Shown piece after piece: positions 18,801-26,449 of a stretch of DNA of 45,372 bases. Origin of the DNA: Rhodospirillales bacterium (GTDB taxonomy: Bacteria; Pseudomonadota; Gammaproteobacteria; Nevskiales; Nevskiaceae); contig CAJCJH010000045.1 in assembly GCA_903970615.1 (NCBI GenBank), positions 1 to 45,372 of the forward strand, in the 5' to 3' direction. The notes beneath the pieces are model-generated. The model searched no databases and was not told where the DNA came from. It saw only the letters and a list, made by a program, of their open reading frames with translations. A program made the translations under genes and the position numbers. The number at the start of each line of letters is the position of its first letter. Position 1 is the first letter of the stretch.

Positions 18801-19876
18801 ATCTCGGCAGCAGCGGCGTTTCCGTCAGCCGCGATCAGGTCATCATCGTCGACGGCAAGCCGCAGGTTGCGGAAAGCGGCACGCCGCTACAGATTTATTC
18901 CAACGTGAATCTGGTGCTCGGCGACGCCGTGCGTTTCGACGGTTTCGGGCTGGTGACGCGCATCACCGGTGCGGTGAGGGTGAACGAACAACCGCTGCAC
19001 GATCCCACTGCCAAAGGCGAATTGCGGCTGATCGATGGTGCCTATAAAGCCTACGGTCAGGATTTGACGATCGAAGACGGCCGCCTGATTTTCGATGGCG
19101 GCGCGGTTACGCAGCCGGCGGTGGATATCACCGCGTCGCGTCATCCAGCCGACGATATCAAGGTCGGCGTGCATGTGCGCGGCAGCTTGAGCAAGCCGAT
19201 GCTGACGCTGCAATCCGAGCCTGCGATGTCGCGCGAACAGCAGCTTTCGTGGCTGGTGCTGGGCCGCGCGCTGGAACAGAATTCGACGCAGGATCGCAGT
19301 GCGATTTCGAGCGCGGCCTTGTCGCTCGGACTTTCCGGCGGCGATTTCATCGCCAACCGTCTGGCCAAGAAAGTCGGCATCGATTCGATCTCGGTCGGCT
19401 CGGCACCCGCAGGCGGTTCCGATGTCGCCGCCGATGCCAGCGCCATCGCCGGTTCGCAGGCCGCGCAAGGCGCCGGACTCGCGGCGAATTCAGCTGCCGC
19501 GCTCACGCTCGGAAAATATCTGACGCCGAAATTGTTCGTCAGTTATGGCGTGAGCCTGTTCGAGCCGGGGCAGACGTTCCGCATCCTTTACACGCTCGGC
19601 CACGGCTTCAAGGTGCAGGCCGAATCCGGCACCGCGAGCGGCGGCGATCTGCTCTACACCTACGAGCGCGGCAAGCCGAAAAAGCCGCCGATGCAGGGCA
19701 CCACACAAACCTCTGCGCAAACTGCTGCGGATGCGAAACCGTTGCCGACTGTGAAACCTGTCGAAACGATGCCCGTGCCGAATCCAGATGCGAGTACGGA
19801 TGCCGGGCCAGACCCAAATCCAACCGCAAACCCAGACGCAAACGCTACGGCAGAACCTGCTTCAACCACGCACTGA
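15878..19876 (+). CDS. tamB: Translocation and assembly module subunit TamB
   Basis: TamB is an inner-membrane-anchored AsmA-like bridge that works with TamA in outer-membrane protein assembly and glycerophospholipid transport. The 1332-residue protein has one N-terminal transmembrane helix (VFALLALLLVMIAAALFALL), then a long run of repeating beta-taco strands and a C-terminal DUF490/TamB domain (about 950-1265). Conserved pieces are DPTAKGELRLIDGAYKAYG and SREQQLSWLVLGRALEQ. After the last barrel-like strand (LLYTYERGK) there is a ~67-residue Pro/Asn/Asp/Ala-rich tail that is not typical. The ATGA overlap with tamA supports translational coupling. Its final 32 bp overlap the 3' end of the convergent esterase gene. 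Confidence 0.95.
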   Translation: MNAAPPNAAHRAGRHIRNAVFALLALLLVMIAAALFALLDTDSGLRFAARNVTRISHGAITLGAARGRVLGGDFELQDFIYSGSDGTMVAIKQVHLRWHPRALLNGQLYVEHLDVDTLNVSLPAPQQKTVAQSPPHLPTHWPLQILIDDLSLRGFSLQHAQSAPFRLDDIQFAGSWIGDRITITRLASGLPATGPLMLTGTATMTSDQVQIDTLKLTAGAATLEAKGAFGVGAGRSDLALTFENARYPLTGTDAPILNALHGSASFKGTLAQFDYTLQAEAIARDQPIRLTAQGSGTDQQLQIAALDLHAGASDKAGAVQANGTLAWAPVLRADLDINLSKLDPGVFFADLNGQLNGKLQTHTTMQGDQPQIAFTATLTPSTLRGQPLQLAAHGVSEIHQLHLQDLLLEIGGGSLAASGDVAWLPLLKVDAQAQLKQINPGAFLPQWPGVLNGQIKATTRTVEGAPDITLDAKFADSKLRNYPLTLSASGDMRDRQVTLKQLLLQSGSSQLSASGQVTPPFAVSGKFSGPDIAALYPGLGGQLDFDFSLQGAIDDPHLVSQGKGIALRLHDNRVANLDWHADLQPSTALQLEVVATNASAAGIAIPQLKLSASGTQQYHHVDFSATTERGDLSLALQGGFDRKRHEWGGQWQSVRLAPQGLPGWSLEKPVGLLVGAQRFSLEPACFAADANNGRACFNLQRAVSGPGLHLAVNLDAVALAGFQPLLPKGVALDGRLDGSGELAWMDDNIRNAHAELHLSEAHISAPKTPPLELQPSTLTLDQQPDGQLKATLDLKSPQAQIGAELIAAQAADWKARALSGHLQLALPDIAFIQPYVPELSTAGGHVDGDLGFAGSLGAPRLSGQLALSEGHARLVTPGIELTEIQLNLSGNGEGPLNLQGSMKSGDGTLQLAGTFDPATIPMRADLSVKGDNFVAMSTPNAHVWITPDLHLQRDANGARFDGTLTVPKADITPKDLGSSGVSVSRDQVIIVDGKPQVAESGTPLQIYSNVNLVLGDAVRFDGFGLVTRITGAVRVNEQPLHDPTAKGELRLIDGAYKAYGQDLTIEDGRLIFDGGAVTQPAVDITASRHPADDIKVGVHVRGSLSKPMLTLQSEPAMSREQQLSWLVLGRALEQNSTQDRSAISSAALSLGLSGGDFIANRLAKKVGIDSISVGSAPAGGSDVAADASAIAGSQAAQGAGLAANSAAALTLGKYLTPKLFVSYGVSLFEPGQTFRILYTLGHGFKVQAESGTASGGDLLYTYERGKPKKPPMQGTTQTSAQTAADAKPLPTVKPVETMPVPNPDASTDAGPDPNPTANPDANATAEPASTTH

Positions 19877-20525
19877 TCGCCTGGATTTCTTCGAGGCAGA
19901 CCTGGTGCTGCATCGGGTATTCGCGCCAGTCGATGGTATACCCGAGCGAGCGCAGCAGGTCGCGCGATTGCGTGCCCAGCGATAAGGCCAGCACCGGATC
20001 ATAAGTACCGTGGCACATCAGGATCGGCACATCGGCGTTCGCCGCGCTGCGTTCGGCGGCGAGCTGCGCATGCAGCGGCAAATAGGTGGATAGCGGCAGC
20101 AGTCCGGCGAGGCGTTGCGGATAGCGCAGGCCGGTGTGCAGCGTGATCGCGCCGCCCTGCGAAAAGCCGGCGATCACGATCCGATTCGCCGGAATGCCGG
20201 CACCGATTTCGGTCTGGATCAAACCGCGGATCAGCTGCTCGGAGTCGCGGATGCCAGCTTCGTCCTGCCGATCCATCCGCGTCAAACTCGGAATGTCGTA
20301 CCAGCCGCGCATCGGCAGGTTGTTGTTGATCGTGATCGGCCGCACCGGCGCGTGCGGAAAAATGAACCGGATGCCGTGATCAGCGCCAAGCCCCAGTTCG
20401 TCGATGATCGGCACGAAGTCATTGCCATCCGCGCCAAGGCCATGCAGCCAGACCACGCTCGCGTTGTGCTTGCCGGGCGACGTCAGGACTACCGCCGTCT
20501 CGCTGCGCTGAAGTTTTGAAGACAT
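19845..20525 (-). CDS. Carboxylesterase / phospholipase-carboxylesterase family alpha/beta hydrolase
   Basis: A 226-residue serine hydrolase of the carboxylesterase/lysophospholipase type (Est/YpfH-like). The oxyanion segment is VVWLHGLGADGNDF, the nucleophile elbow GFSQGG (S122), the acid D176 in GTYDPVL, and the histidine H207 in YPMQHQVCLEE. The triad is complete and length is standard. Start ATG at 20525 is preferred; ATG at 20543 is a close alternative. It overlaps the end of tamB tail-to-tail by 32 bp and is divergent from lptM. The natural substrate is not known; small esters or acyl-thioesters are typical. Confidence 0.88.
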   Translation of the reverse strand: MSSKLQRSETAVVLTSPGKHNASVVWLHGLGADGNDFVPIIDELGLGADHGIRFIFPHAPVRPITINNNLPMRGWYDIPSLTRMDRQDEAGIRDSEQLIRGLIQTEIGAGIPANRIVIAGFSQGGAITLHTGLRYPQRLAGLLPLSTYLPLHAQLAAERSAANADVPILMCHGTYDPVLALSLGTQSRDLLRSLGYTIDWREYPMQHQVCLEEIQAISAWLKQVLP

Positions 20526-20635
20526 CTGGAATTTTGCCTGCATGAACGGGCAGTAAGTTTGAACTGTGCGGCGCAGGCGCGGCAAACCCGCAAACGCGAA
20601 AGCACAGCGCCTCGGCTGCTAGACTTCGCGCCGTC

Positions 20636-20977
20636 ATGCGCACGCAAAAATTCCTAATCCCCGCCGGGCTCGCCATCGCCGCAGTGCTGGCGCTGAGCGC
20701 CTGCGGTCAGGCCGGCCCGCTGTATCTGCCGGATAGCGAGTCCTCGCACAAGAACAAGGCGATCCGACGCGACAAACGCGCTGCCGCGCAAGGCCCCGCG
20801 CCGGACGCATCGCCTGCAGAAAATGATAATGGCAGTGCTGCGCCGGGCACCAATGGCCCCGCATCGCCGAAAGTCGACGCACCCACCGCGCCCGCTTCGG
20901 CCGCGAATCCCGCTGAGAATTCCGATGCGGATTTAGCGCCGAATCCAAGTTCCAATTCAACTCCCGCTTCACCCTAA
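20636..20977 (+). CDS. lptM: LPS translocon maturation lipoprotein LptM-like
   Basis: A 113-residue small lipoprotein with a lipobox LSAC (C23) followed by GQAGPLYLPD, the motif that defines LptM (YifL), which helps assembly of the LptDE LPS translocon in the outer membrane. The rest is a low-complexity Ala/Pro/Asn/Ser-rich tail and is probably unstructured. It is longer than the roughly 70-residue E. coli protein. lysA starts 16 bp downstream, the same gene order as lptM(yifL)-dapF/lysA loci of other Gammaproteobacteria. Function is inferred from this short motif and synteny. Confidence 0.83.
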   Translation: MRTQKFLIPAGLAIAAVLALSACGQAGPLYLPDSESSHKNKAIRRDKRAAAQGPAPDASPAENDNGSAAPGTNGPASPKVDAPTAPASAANPAENSDADLAPNPSSNSTPASP

Positions 20978-20993
20978 AAAGGCAGCACGTTCA

Positions 20994-22286
20994 GTGGATC
21001 ATTTCGCGTACCGTGACGGCGCGCTTTACGCCGAAGATGTCTCGCTTGCCGATATCGCCGCGCGCTTCGGCACGCCCACTTACGTCTATTCGCGCGCCAC
21101 GCTGACGCGCCATTACTGCGCGTTCGACGACGCGCTCGCGGGCCTCGATCATCGCGTTTGCTACGCGGTGAAGGCCAATTCCAATCTCGCTGTGCTACAA
21201 GTGCTGGCCCGGCTCGGCGCCAGCTTCGACATCGTTTCCGGCGGCGAACTCGCGCGCGTGCTGCGTGCTGGCGGCAGTGCTGACAAAATCGTGTTCTCCG
21301 GCGTCGGCAAGCGCGCGGACGAAATCGTGCAGGCGCTCGAAGCGGATCAAGGCCACGGCATTTTCTGCTTCAACGTCGAATCAGAATCCGAACTGCGCAG
21401 CCTCAGCGCGCTCGCCGCCGCGCGCGGAAAGCAGGTGCGCATCGCGCTTCGCGTGAATCCGGATGTCGATGCGAAAACGCATCCCTATATTTCCACCGGA
21501 TTGAAGGACAACAAGTTCGGTATCGAGATCAGCGAGGCTGAACGCCTGTATTTGCTGGCATCCACGCTGCCCGGCATCGACGTGCACGGCGTGGCGTGCC
21601 ATATCGGTTCGCAGTTGTGCGAGCTTTCGCCGCTACTTGATGCGCTCGATCGCGTGCTGGCTTTGATCGATAAGCTCAGCCTCCGCGGTATTCATTTGCA
21701 ACATGTTGATGTCGGCGGCGGCCTCGGCGTGCGTTATCGGGATGAAACGCCACCCGCGCCAGCCGAGTGGGCGGCCGCGATCAAACCAAAACTCGCCGGT
21801 CGCAAGCTCACGCTGATGACCGAGCCCGGCCGCGCCATCGCCGGTAATGCCGGCGTGCTGCTGACGCGTGTCGAACTGCTGAAGCCGACCGCGCATAAAA
21901 ACTTCGCCGTGATCGACGCCGCGATGAACGATCTGATCCGGCCTTCGTTTTACGATGCCTGGCACGACGTGGTGCCTGTGCAGCAGCCCGCACAACATCC
22001 GGCGCGGCGGATCAGCGCGGAAGGCGTTTCGATCAAAACCTGGGATCTGGTCGGCCCGGTCTGCGAAACCGGCGACTGGCTTGCGCGCGAACGCGAACTC
22101 GGGCTCAGCGAAAACGATCTGCTGGCCTTCCGCACCGCCGGCGCTTACGGTTTCACCATGAGCAGCAACTACAACACGCGCGCGCGCGCCGCCGAAGTGC
22201 TGGTCGATGGCCGCGTTGCACATCTGGTGCGCGCCCGCGAGACGCTGGAAGACCTTTGGCGCGGCGAAACGCTGCTGGACGCCTGA
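20994..22286 (+). CDS. lysA: Diaminopimelate decarboxylase LysA
   Basis: LysA decarboxylates meso-diaminopimelate to L-lysine using PLP, the last step of lysine synthesis. The 430-residue fold-type III enzyme has its PLP lysine in CYAVKANSN (K60), HIGSQLCEL, a glycine-rich HVDVGGGLGVRY, and the PLP-phosphate segment TEPGRAIAGNAGVL. The C-terminal barrel carries GPVCETGDWLA and GAYGFTMSSNYNTR, the substrate-binding signature. The start is GTG at 20994, with an A-rich AAAAAGG about 13 bp upstream as a possible Shine-Dalgarno. It lies 16 bp downstream of lptM and 30 bp upstream of polA. Confidence 0.96.
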   Translation: MDHFAYRDGALYAEDVSLADIAARFGTPTYVYSRATLTRHYCAFDDALAGLDHRVCYAVKANSNLAVLQVLARLGASFDIVSGGELARVLRAGGSADKIVFSGVGKRADEIVQALEADQGHGIFCFNVESESELRSLSALAAARGKQVRIALRVNPDVDAKTHPYISTGLKDNKFGIEISEAERLYLLASTLPGIDVHGVACHIGSQLCELSPLLDALDRVLALIDKLSLRGIHLQHVDVGGGLGVRYRDETPPAPAEWAAAIKPKLAGRKLTLMTEPGRAIAGNAGVLLTRVELLKPTAHKNFAVIDAAMNDLIRPSFYDAWHDVVPVQQPAQHPARRISAEGVSIKTWDLVGPVCETGDWLARERELGLSENDLLAFRTAGAYGFTMSSNYNTRARAAEVLVDGRVAHLVRARETLEDLWRGETLLDA

Positions 22287-22316
22287 AGCGATGAGCCACG
22301 TCGATGAGCCAGATCA

Positions 22317-25142
22317 ATGAATGAGTCCGCGCCATCGACCGTCATCCTGATCGATGCTTCCGGCTGGCTGTTCCGCGCGTATCACGCGCTGCCGCCGCTG
22401 AACACTTCCCGCGGCGAGCCGACCGGCGCGATTTTCGGCATGAGCAACATGATCCGGCGGCTTTGCAAGGAATATCAGCCGCAGCGCATCGCGGTGATTT
22501 TCGACGCGCCCGGCCGCACGTTTCGTGACGATATTTTTGCCGAGTACAAGGCCAATCGGGATGCAACGCCAGCCGATTTGTCGGCGCAATATTCCGGCCT
22601 GGTCGAACTGATCGAAGCACTCGGGTTGCCGTTGCTGGCAGTCGCCGGCGTCGAGGCTGATGACGTCATCGGCACGCTGGCCACACAGGCCCAGGCCGAA
22701 GGCGCGGAAGTGCTGATCGTCACCAGCGACAAGGACATGGCGCAGCTGGTGACGCCGCGCGTGCATCTGCTCGACACGATGAAAAACCGCCGGCTCGATC
22801 CGGCCGGCGTGGTCGAGAAATGGGGCGTGCCGCCGGAGCGAATCATCGAATATCTGGCACTGGTTGGCGATACCTCGGACAATATTCCCGGCGTGCCCTT
22901 GGTCGGCCCGAAGACGGCTGCGAAATGGCTCAATGAATACGGCGATCTGGAGCAATTGATCGCGCGCTCGGATGAGATAAAAGGCAAGGCTGGCGAAAAC
23001 CTGCGCGCCAGCCTGGGCCAGATTCCGATGGCGAAGGATCTGGCGACGATCCGCTGCGATGTGGAACTGCCGATGTCGCTGGACGCACTCGTGCCGAGCG
23101 CGCCGGATCGTCCGCGTTTGCTCGCGCTCTATCGCCGCTTTGAATTCCATCGTCTGGCGGATGAACTCGGCGATGTTGAAGAATCTTCCGCCCAGACTGC
23201 GAAGACCGAAAAACTCGAAGGTGTAGCTGCGAATGAAATTTCTGGCGCTAACGCAAACCAAACATCAACGCCAATTCCCGCAAGCGATTCGCCTCGCACG
23301 CAAGCCACATTGGTGCTCGACGATGCCGCGCTCGACGCACTCGTTGCACAACTCGAAGCCGCCGAACTGATTTCCGCCGACACCGAAACCGATAGCCTCG
23401 ATGCGATGCAGGCACGCTTGGTTGGGCTGTCATTCGCGGTGGAAGCCGGTCGCGGCTGGTATGTGCCGGTGGCGCATGATTATCTCGGCGTGCCGCCGCA
23501 GCTTGCGCTCGATCATGTGCTGGCGCGGCTCAAGCCGGTGCTGGAAAACCCGCGCAAAGCGAAGGTCGGCCAGCATGCAAAGTACGACATCAACGTGCTC
23601 GCCAATCACGGCGTGATGCTGCGTGGCCTGGCGTTCGACACCATGCTCGAAAGCTATGTGCTCGATGCCGCCGGCCAGCGGCACGACATGGATACGCTCG
23701 CGGAAAAGCATCTGAACCATCGTACGATTCACTTCGCTGACGTCGCCGGCAAGGGCAAAACGCAGCTCACGTTCAATCAGGTGGCGCTCGATAAAGCCGC
23801 CGAATATTCCGCCGAGGATGCGGACATCACGCTGCGTTTGCATCAGGCTTTATATCCGCGCGTTTGCGAAATCGATGCGCTGAAAAACGTATTTGAAACG
23901 CTGGAAATGCCGCTGGTGCCGGTGCTCGCGAAGATGGAACGCAACGGCGTGTGCGTGGATGGCAAGCTGCTCGCGCGCATCAGCGGCGAGCTGGCCGCGC
24001 GCATGGATGAACTGCAAAAGGAAGTCTGGCAACAGGCCGGCACCGAGTTCAATCTCGGCTCGCCGAAGCAGTTGCAGGCGATCCTTTACGACCAGCTCAA
24101 GCTGCCCGTGCTGGGCCGCACGCCGAAGGGCGACCCTTCGACCGCCGAAGATGTGCTCGAAGATCTCGCCGCACAACATCCGCTGCCGAAACTGCTGCTC
24201 GAATGGCGCGGCTTGTCGAAGCTGCGCTCGACTTACGCGGACAATCTGCCGAAACAGATCAATCCGAAAACCGGCCGCATCCACACTTCGTATCACCAGG
24301 CCGTCGCGGCGACCGGGCGCTTGTCGTCGTCCGACCCCAATCTGCAAAATATTCCGGTGCGTACCGCCGAGGGCCGGCGCATTCGTCAGGCGTTTATCGC
24401 AGCGCCCGGCAAGGCGCTGCTGTCGATCGATTATTCGCAGATCGAGTTGCGATTGATGGCGCATTTTTCCGGCGACGAGCGCTTGCAGGATGCGTTTCAG
24501 CGCGGGCTGGATATTCATCAGGCAACGGCGGCGGAAGTCTGGGGCTTATCGCCGGACAAGGTCAGCAGCGAGCAACGCCGTGCTGCGAAAGCGGTGAATT
24601 TCGGCTTGATTTACGGCATTTCGGCGTTCGGGCTGGCGCGCAACATCAACATTTCGCGCAGCGAAGCGCAGGACACCATCGATCGCTTTTTCGCGCGCTA
24701 TCCCGGCGTCAAACGCTTCATGGATGGCACGCGCGAACAGGCGCGTCAGCGCGGTTATGTCGAAACGCTGTTCGGCCGCCGGCTGTATCTGCCGAACATT
24801 CTCGCGCGCAACGGCGCGCAGCGGCAGTACGCCGAGCGCACCGCGATCAATGCGCCGCTTCAAGGTACGGCGGCCGACCTGATCAAGCTGGCGATGATCC
24901 AGCTGGCCGGCTGGCTGGCGCAAAACGCGCCCGGCGTGCAGATGATCATGCAAGTGCATGACGAACTGGTTTTCGAGGGCGCCGAAATCGAGTTGCAAAA
25001 GCTGGCGCCGCAAATCGCCGGGCAGATGTGCAAGGTGAGATCGCTGGCGGTGCCGCTGGTGGCGGATTGGGGCATCGGCGCTAACTGGGATGCGGCGCAT
25101 CACGCCACCGGGCATGTCAGCAGTGACGCTTCGCGCGACTGA
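22317..25142 (+). CDS. polA: DNA polymerase I
   Basis: PolA fills gaps in repair and removes Okazaki primers. The 941-residue protein has the 5' nuclease at about 1-290 (LIDASGWLFRAYHALPP, TSDKDMAQLV), an Ala/Thr-rich linker near 295-330, a 3'-5' exonuclease domain at about 330-520 and the polymerase at about 540-941. The proofreading residues look intact: DTETD, QHAKYDINVL and YSAEDAD. Polymerase motifs A (SIDYSQIELRL), B (RRAAKAVNFGLIYG) and C (MQVHDELVFE) are present. It begins 30 bp after lysA. It is followed by a candidate terminator and the sRNA locus. Confidence 0.97.
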   Translation: MNESAPSTVILIDASGWLFRAYHALPPLNTSRGEPTGAIFGMSNMIRRLCKEYQPQRIAVIFDAPGRTFRDDIFAEYKANRDATPADLSAQYSGLVELIEALGLPLLAVAGVEADDVIGTLATQAQAEGAEVLIVTSDKDMAQLVTPRVHLLDTMKNRRLDPAGVVEKWGVPPERIIEYLALVGDTSDNIPGVPLVGPKTAAKWLNEYGDLEQLIARSDEIKGKAGENLRASLGQIPMAKDLATIRCDVELPMSLDALVPSAPDRPRLLALYRRFEFHRLADELGDVEESSAQTAKTEKLEGVAANEISGANANQTSTPIPASDSPRTQATLVLDDAALDALVAQLEAAELISADTETDSLDAMQARLVGLSFAVEAGRGWYVPVAHDYLGVPPQLALDHVLARLKPVLENPRKAKVGQHAKYDINVLANHGVMLRGLAFDTMLESYVLDAAGQRHDMDTLAEKHLNHRTIHFADVAGKGKTQLTFNQVALDKAAEYSAEDADITLRLHQALYPRVCEIDALKNVFETLEMPLVPVLAKMERNGVCVDGKLLARISGELAARMDELQKEVWQQAGTEFNLGSPKQLQAILYDQLKLPVLGRTPKGDPSTAEDVLEDLAAQHPLPKLLLEWRGLSKLRSTYADNLPKQINPKTGRIHTSYHQAVAATGRLSSSDPNLQNIPVRTAEGRRIRQAFIAAPGKALLSIDYSQIELRLMAHFSGDERLQDAFQRGLDIHQATAAEVWGLSPDKVSSEQRRAAKAVNFGLIYGISAFGLARNINISRSEAQDTIDRFFARYPGVKRFMDGTREQARQRGYVETLFGRRLYLPNILARNGAQRQYAERTAINAPLQGTAADLIKLAMIQLAGWLAQNAPGVQMIMQVHDELVFEGAEIELQKLAPQIAGQMCKVRSLAVPLVADWGIGANWDAAHHATGHVSSDASRD

Positions 25143-25234
25143 AGCCGAACCGGGTCGAGCCTGAGCCGATCGAAACTCCGTTCGGCGGCGGACAAAATGT
25201 TCGCAAATTTTTGATCGAAGATGATCGCTTTATT

Positions 25235-25256
25235 TTCAGCGGCTTGCTGAATTTTT
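25235..25256 (+). terminator. Candidate intrinsic terminator downstream of polA
   Basis: A 6-bp perfect stem TTCAGC / GCTGAA with a 5-nt loop (25235-25251) is followed directly by TTTTT (25252-25256). It lies 93 bp after the polA stop in a T-rich stretch. The stem is short, so termination may be partial. Confidence 0.4.
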
Positions 25257-25310
25257 GGGCTTTTCGGCAGGTTTTTGGCCGGCTGCCGCCAGAAAATGTT
25301 GCGATGCAGT

Positions 25311-25338
25311 GGAACTAAGTCGGCGGGAACGTATCTGA
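25311..25338 (+). promoter_or_regulatory. Candidate ECF (RpoE/AlgU-type) promoter
   Basis: GGAACT at 25311-25316 and TCTGA at 25334-25338 are 17 bp apart, equal to the RpoE/AlgU consensus GGAACTT-N16-TCTGA apart from the seventh -35 base (A instead of T). Start would fall near 25344-25347. It sits immediately upstream of a structured, terminator-ended non-coding segment and faces away from polA, so it has its own transcription unit to drive. Confidence 0.5.
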
Positions 25339-25343
25339 TATTA

Positions 25344-25460
25344 CGAATGGTGACTCCCTTTCCCGTTCATCCGCCTTCACTCCCTGGGCGGATTCATCCG
25401 GCATCCCCCAAGCCGGAACTCGTTGCCCGATGGGTTTCCCCGACCCGTCGGGCATTTTTT
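25344..25460 (+). ncRNA. Candidate small RNA with C-rich loops (Spot 42/ErsA position, sX13-like architecture)
   Basis: Between the ECF-type promoter and a strong intrinsic terminator lies a roughly 115-nt segment with no ORF. It starts with a pyrimidine-rich leader (GGTGACTCCCTTTCCCG). Hairpin 1 pairs ATCCGCC (25369-25375) with GGCGGAT (25387-25393), leaving a loop containing CACTCCCT. Hairpin 2 pairs TCCGGC (25397-25402) with GCCGGA (25412-25417), with loop ATCCCCCAA. The terminator stem follows. The polA-engB interval carries Spot 42 in enterobacteria and ErsA in Pseudomonas, and I recall that the Xanthomonas sRNA sX13 (about 115 nt, C-rich loops) also lies next to polA. C-rich unpaired loops could pair with G-rich ribosome-binding regions. 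Homology was not tested. Confidence 0.65.
25424..25460 (+). terminator. Strong rho-independent terminator of the candidate sRNA
   Basis: Arms TGCCCGATGGGT (25424-25435) and ACCCGTCGGGCA (25443-25454) pair over 12 positions with one G-U/mismatch, leaving a 7-nt loop TTCCCCG, then six T (25455-25460). This is the strongest hairpin-plus-T-run seen in the intergenic sequences of the window. Confidence 0.85.
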
Positions 25461-25635
25461 ATGTCGGGTCCAAGCGAAATTCAACGCATTCGAGTTGAGC
25501 GGCGCTGATGGCAAGATCGGCCTGCGAAGCGACCGCGCTGCTAAATTTTCCAAACCGCCGACGGCTGCAGACGCGCGGCTGACAGCAGCTAACAACTCTG
25601 CGTTACACATCTCGCGACATGCGATAAAACCGCAA

Positions 25636-26298
25636 TCAGTTTCCCACTTCAGCGGATTCCACATCACCAGTCGGCGTTTGCGCCAGCCACTGATCGACCG
25701 TCGCACGCACCGTTTCCAGCCCCAGACCACTCTCGGATGAAAACGCCTGCACGCCAGCGCTGAAGTCGCGCGCGCGCAAGGTTGCTTCGACTTCGCGGGT
25801 TGCATTTTTGGTTGCGCCAAAGCCGAGCTTGTCGGCTTTAGTCAACAAGATATGCGTGGCGCAATTACGGCTGCGCGCCCATTCCAGCATCTGCCAGTCG
25901 AGATCGGTGAGCGGACGGCGGATATCCATCACCACCACCACGCCGCGCAGGTTCGGCCGATGCTCCATGAAGCCGCCGACCAGATTGCCCCAGGCGCGCT
26001 TCACCTCCAGCGGTGCCTGCGCGAAGCCATAGCCCGGCAGATCGACCAGCCGATGGCCTGACGGCAGCGAAAACAGGTTGATGAGTTGCGTGCGCCCCGG
26101 CGTCTTGCTGACCCGCGCCAGCGCGCGCTGGTCGCAGATTTTATTCAGCGCGCTGGATTTGCCCGCATTCGAGCGGCCGACGAACGCCGCCTCGCCCGCA
26201 TGATCTTTCGGCAGTTGCGCCAGCCGCGCGGCGGACAGCACGAATTGCGCCTGGCGAAACGGATTGAAGACGGGCGGCGGGGTAACGGCGGAGTTCAT
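25636..26298 (-). CDS. engB: Ribosome biogenesis GTP-binding protein EngB (YihA/YsxC)
   Basis: EngB is an essential TrmE-Era-type GTPase needed for 50S subunit assembly. The 220-residue protein carries G1 GRSNAGKS (41-48), G2 region TPGRTQLINLF, G3 DLPGYG (86-91) and G4 TKADKL (153-158), and the G5-like FSSESGLGL. It has the short N-terminal segment with FRQAQFVLSAARLAQLP typical of the family. ATG at 26298 is preferred because 34 further upstream codons would extend the protein well beyond the usual N-terminus. It is convergent with the sRNA locus and divergent from the cytochrome c4 gene (151 bp between starts). Confidence 0.95.
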   Translation of the reverse strand: MNSAVTPPPVFNPFRQAQFVLSAARLAQLPKDHAGEAAFVGRSNAGKSSALNKICDQRALARVSKTPGRTQLINLFSLPSGHRLVDLPGYGFAQAPLEVKRAWGNLVGGFMEHRPNLRGVVVVMDIRRPLTDLDWQMLEWARSRNCATHILLTKADKLGFGATKNATREVEATLRARDFSAGVQAFSSESGLGLETVRATVDQWLAQTPTGDVESAEVGN

Positions 26299-26449
26299 TT
26301 CAGGCGCTGGCTGCACCGGCTTTGAGGATGATTTTTCGGGCACAAGGATGGAGCCATCGTGTAATATTTGGCGGTCCTCGACGGACCGAATCCATTCCAA
26401 TTGTGCGCCGAACGCGAAGGATGCGTTACGGTTTCTCGGAGCCTAAGTA

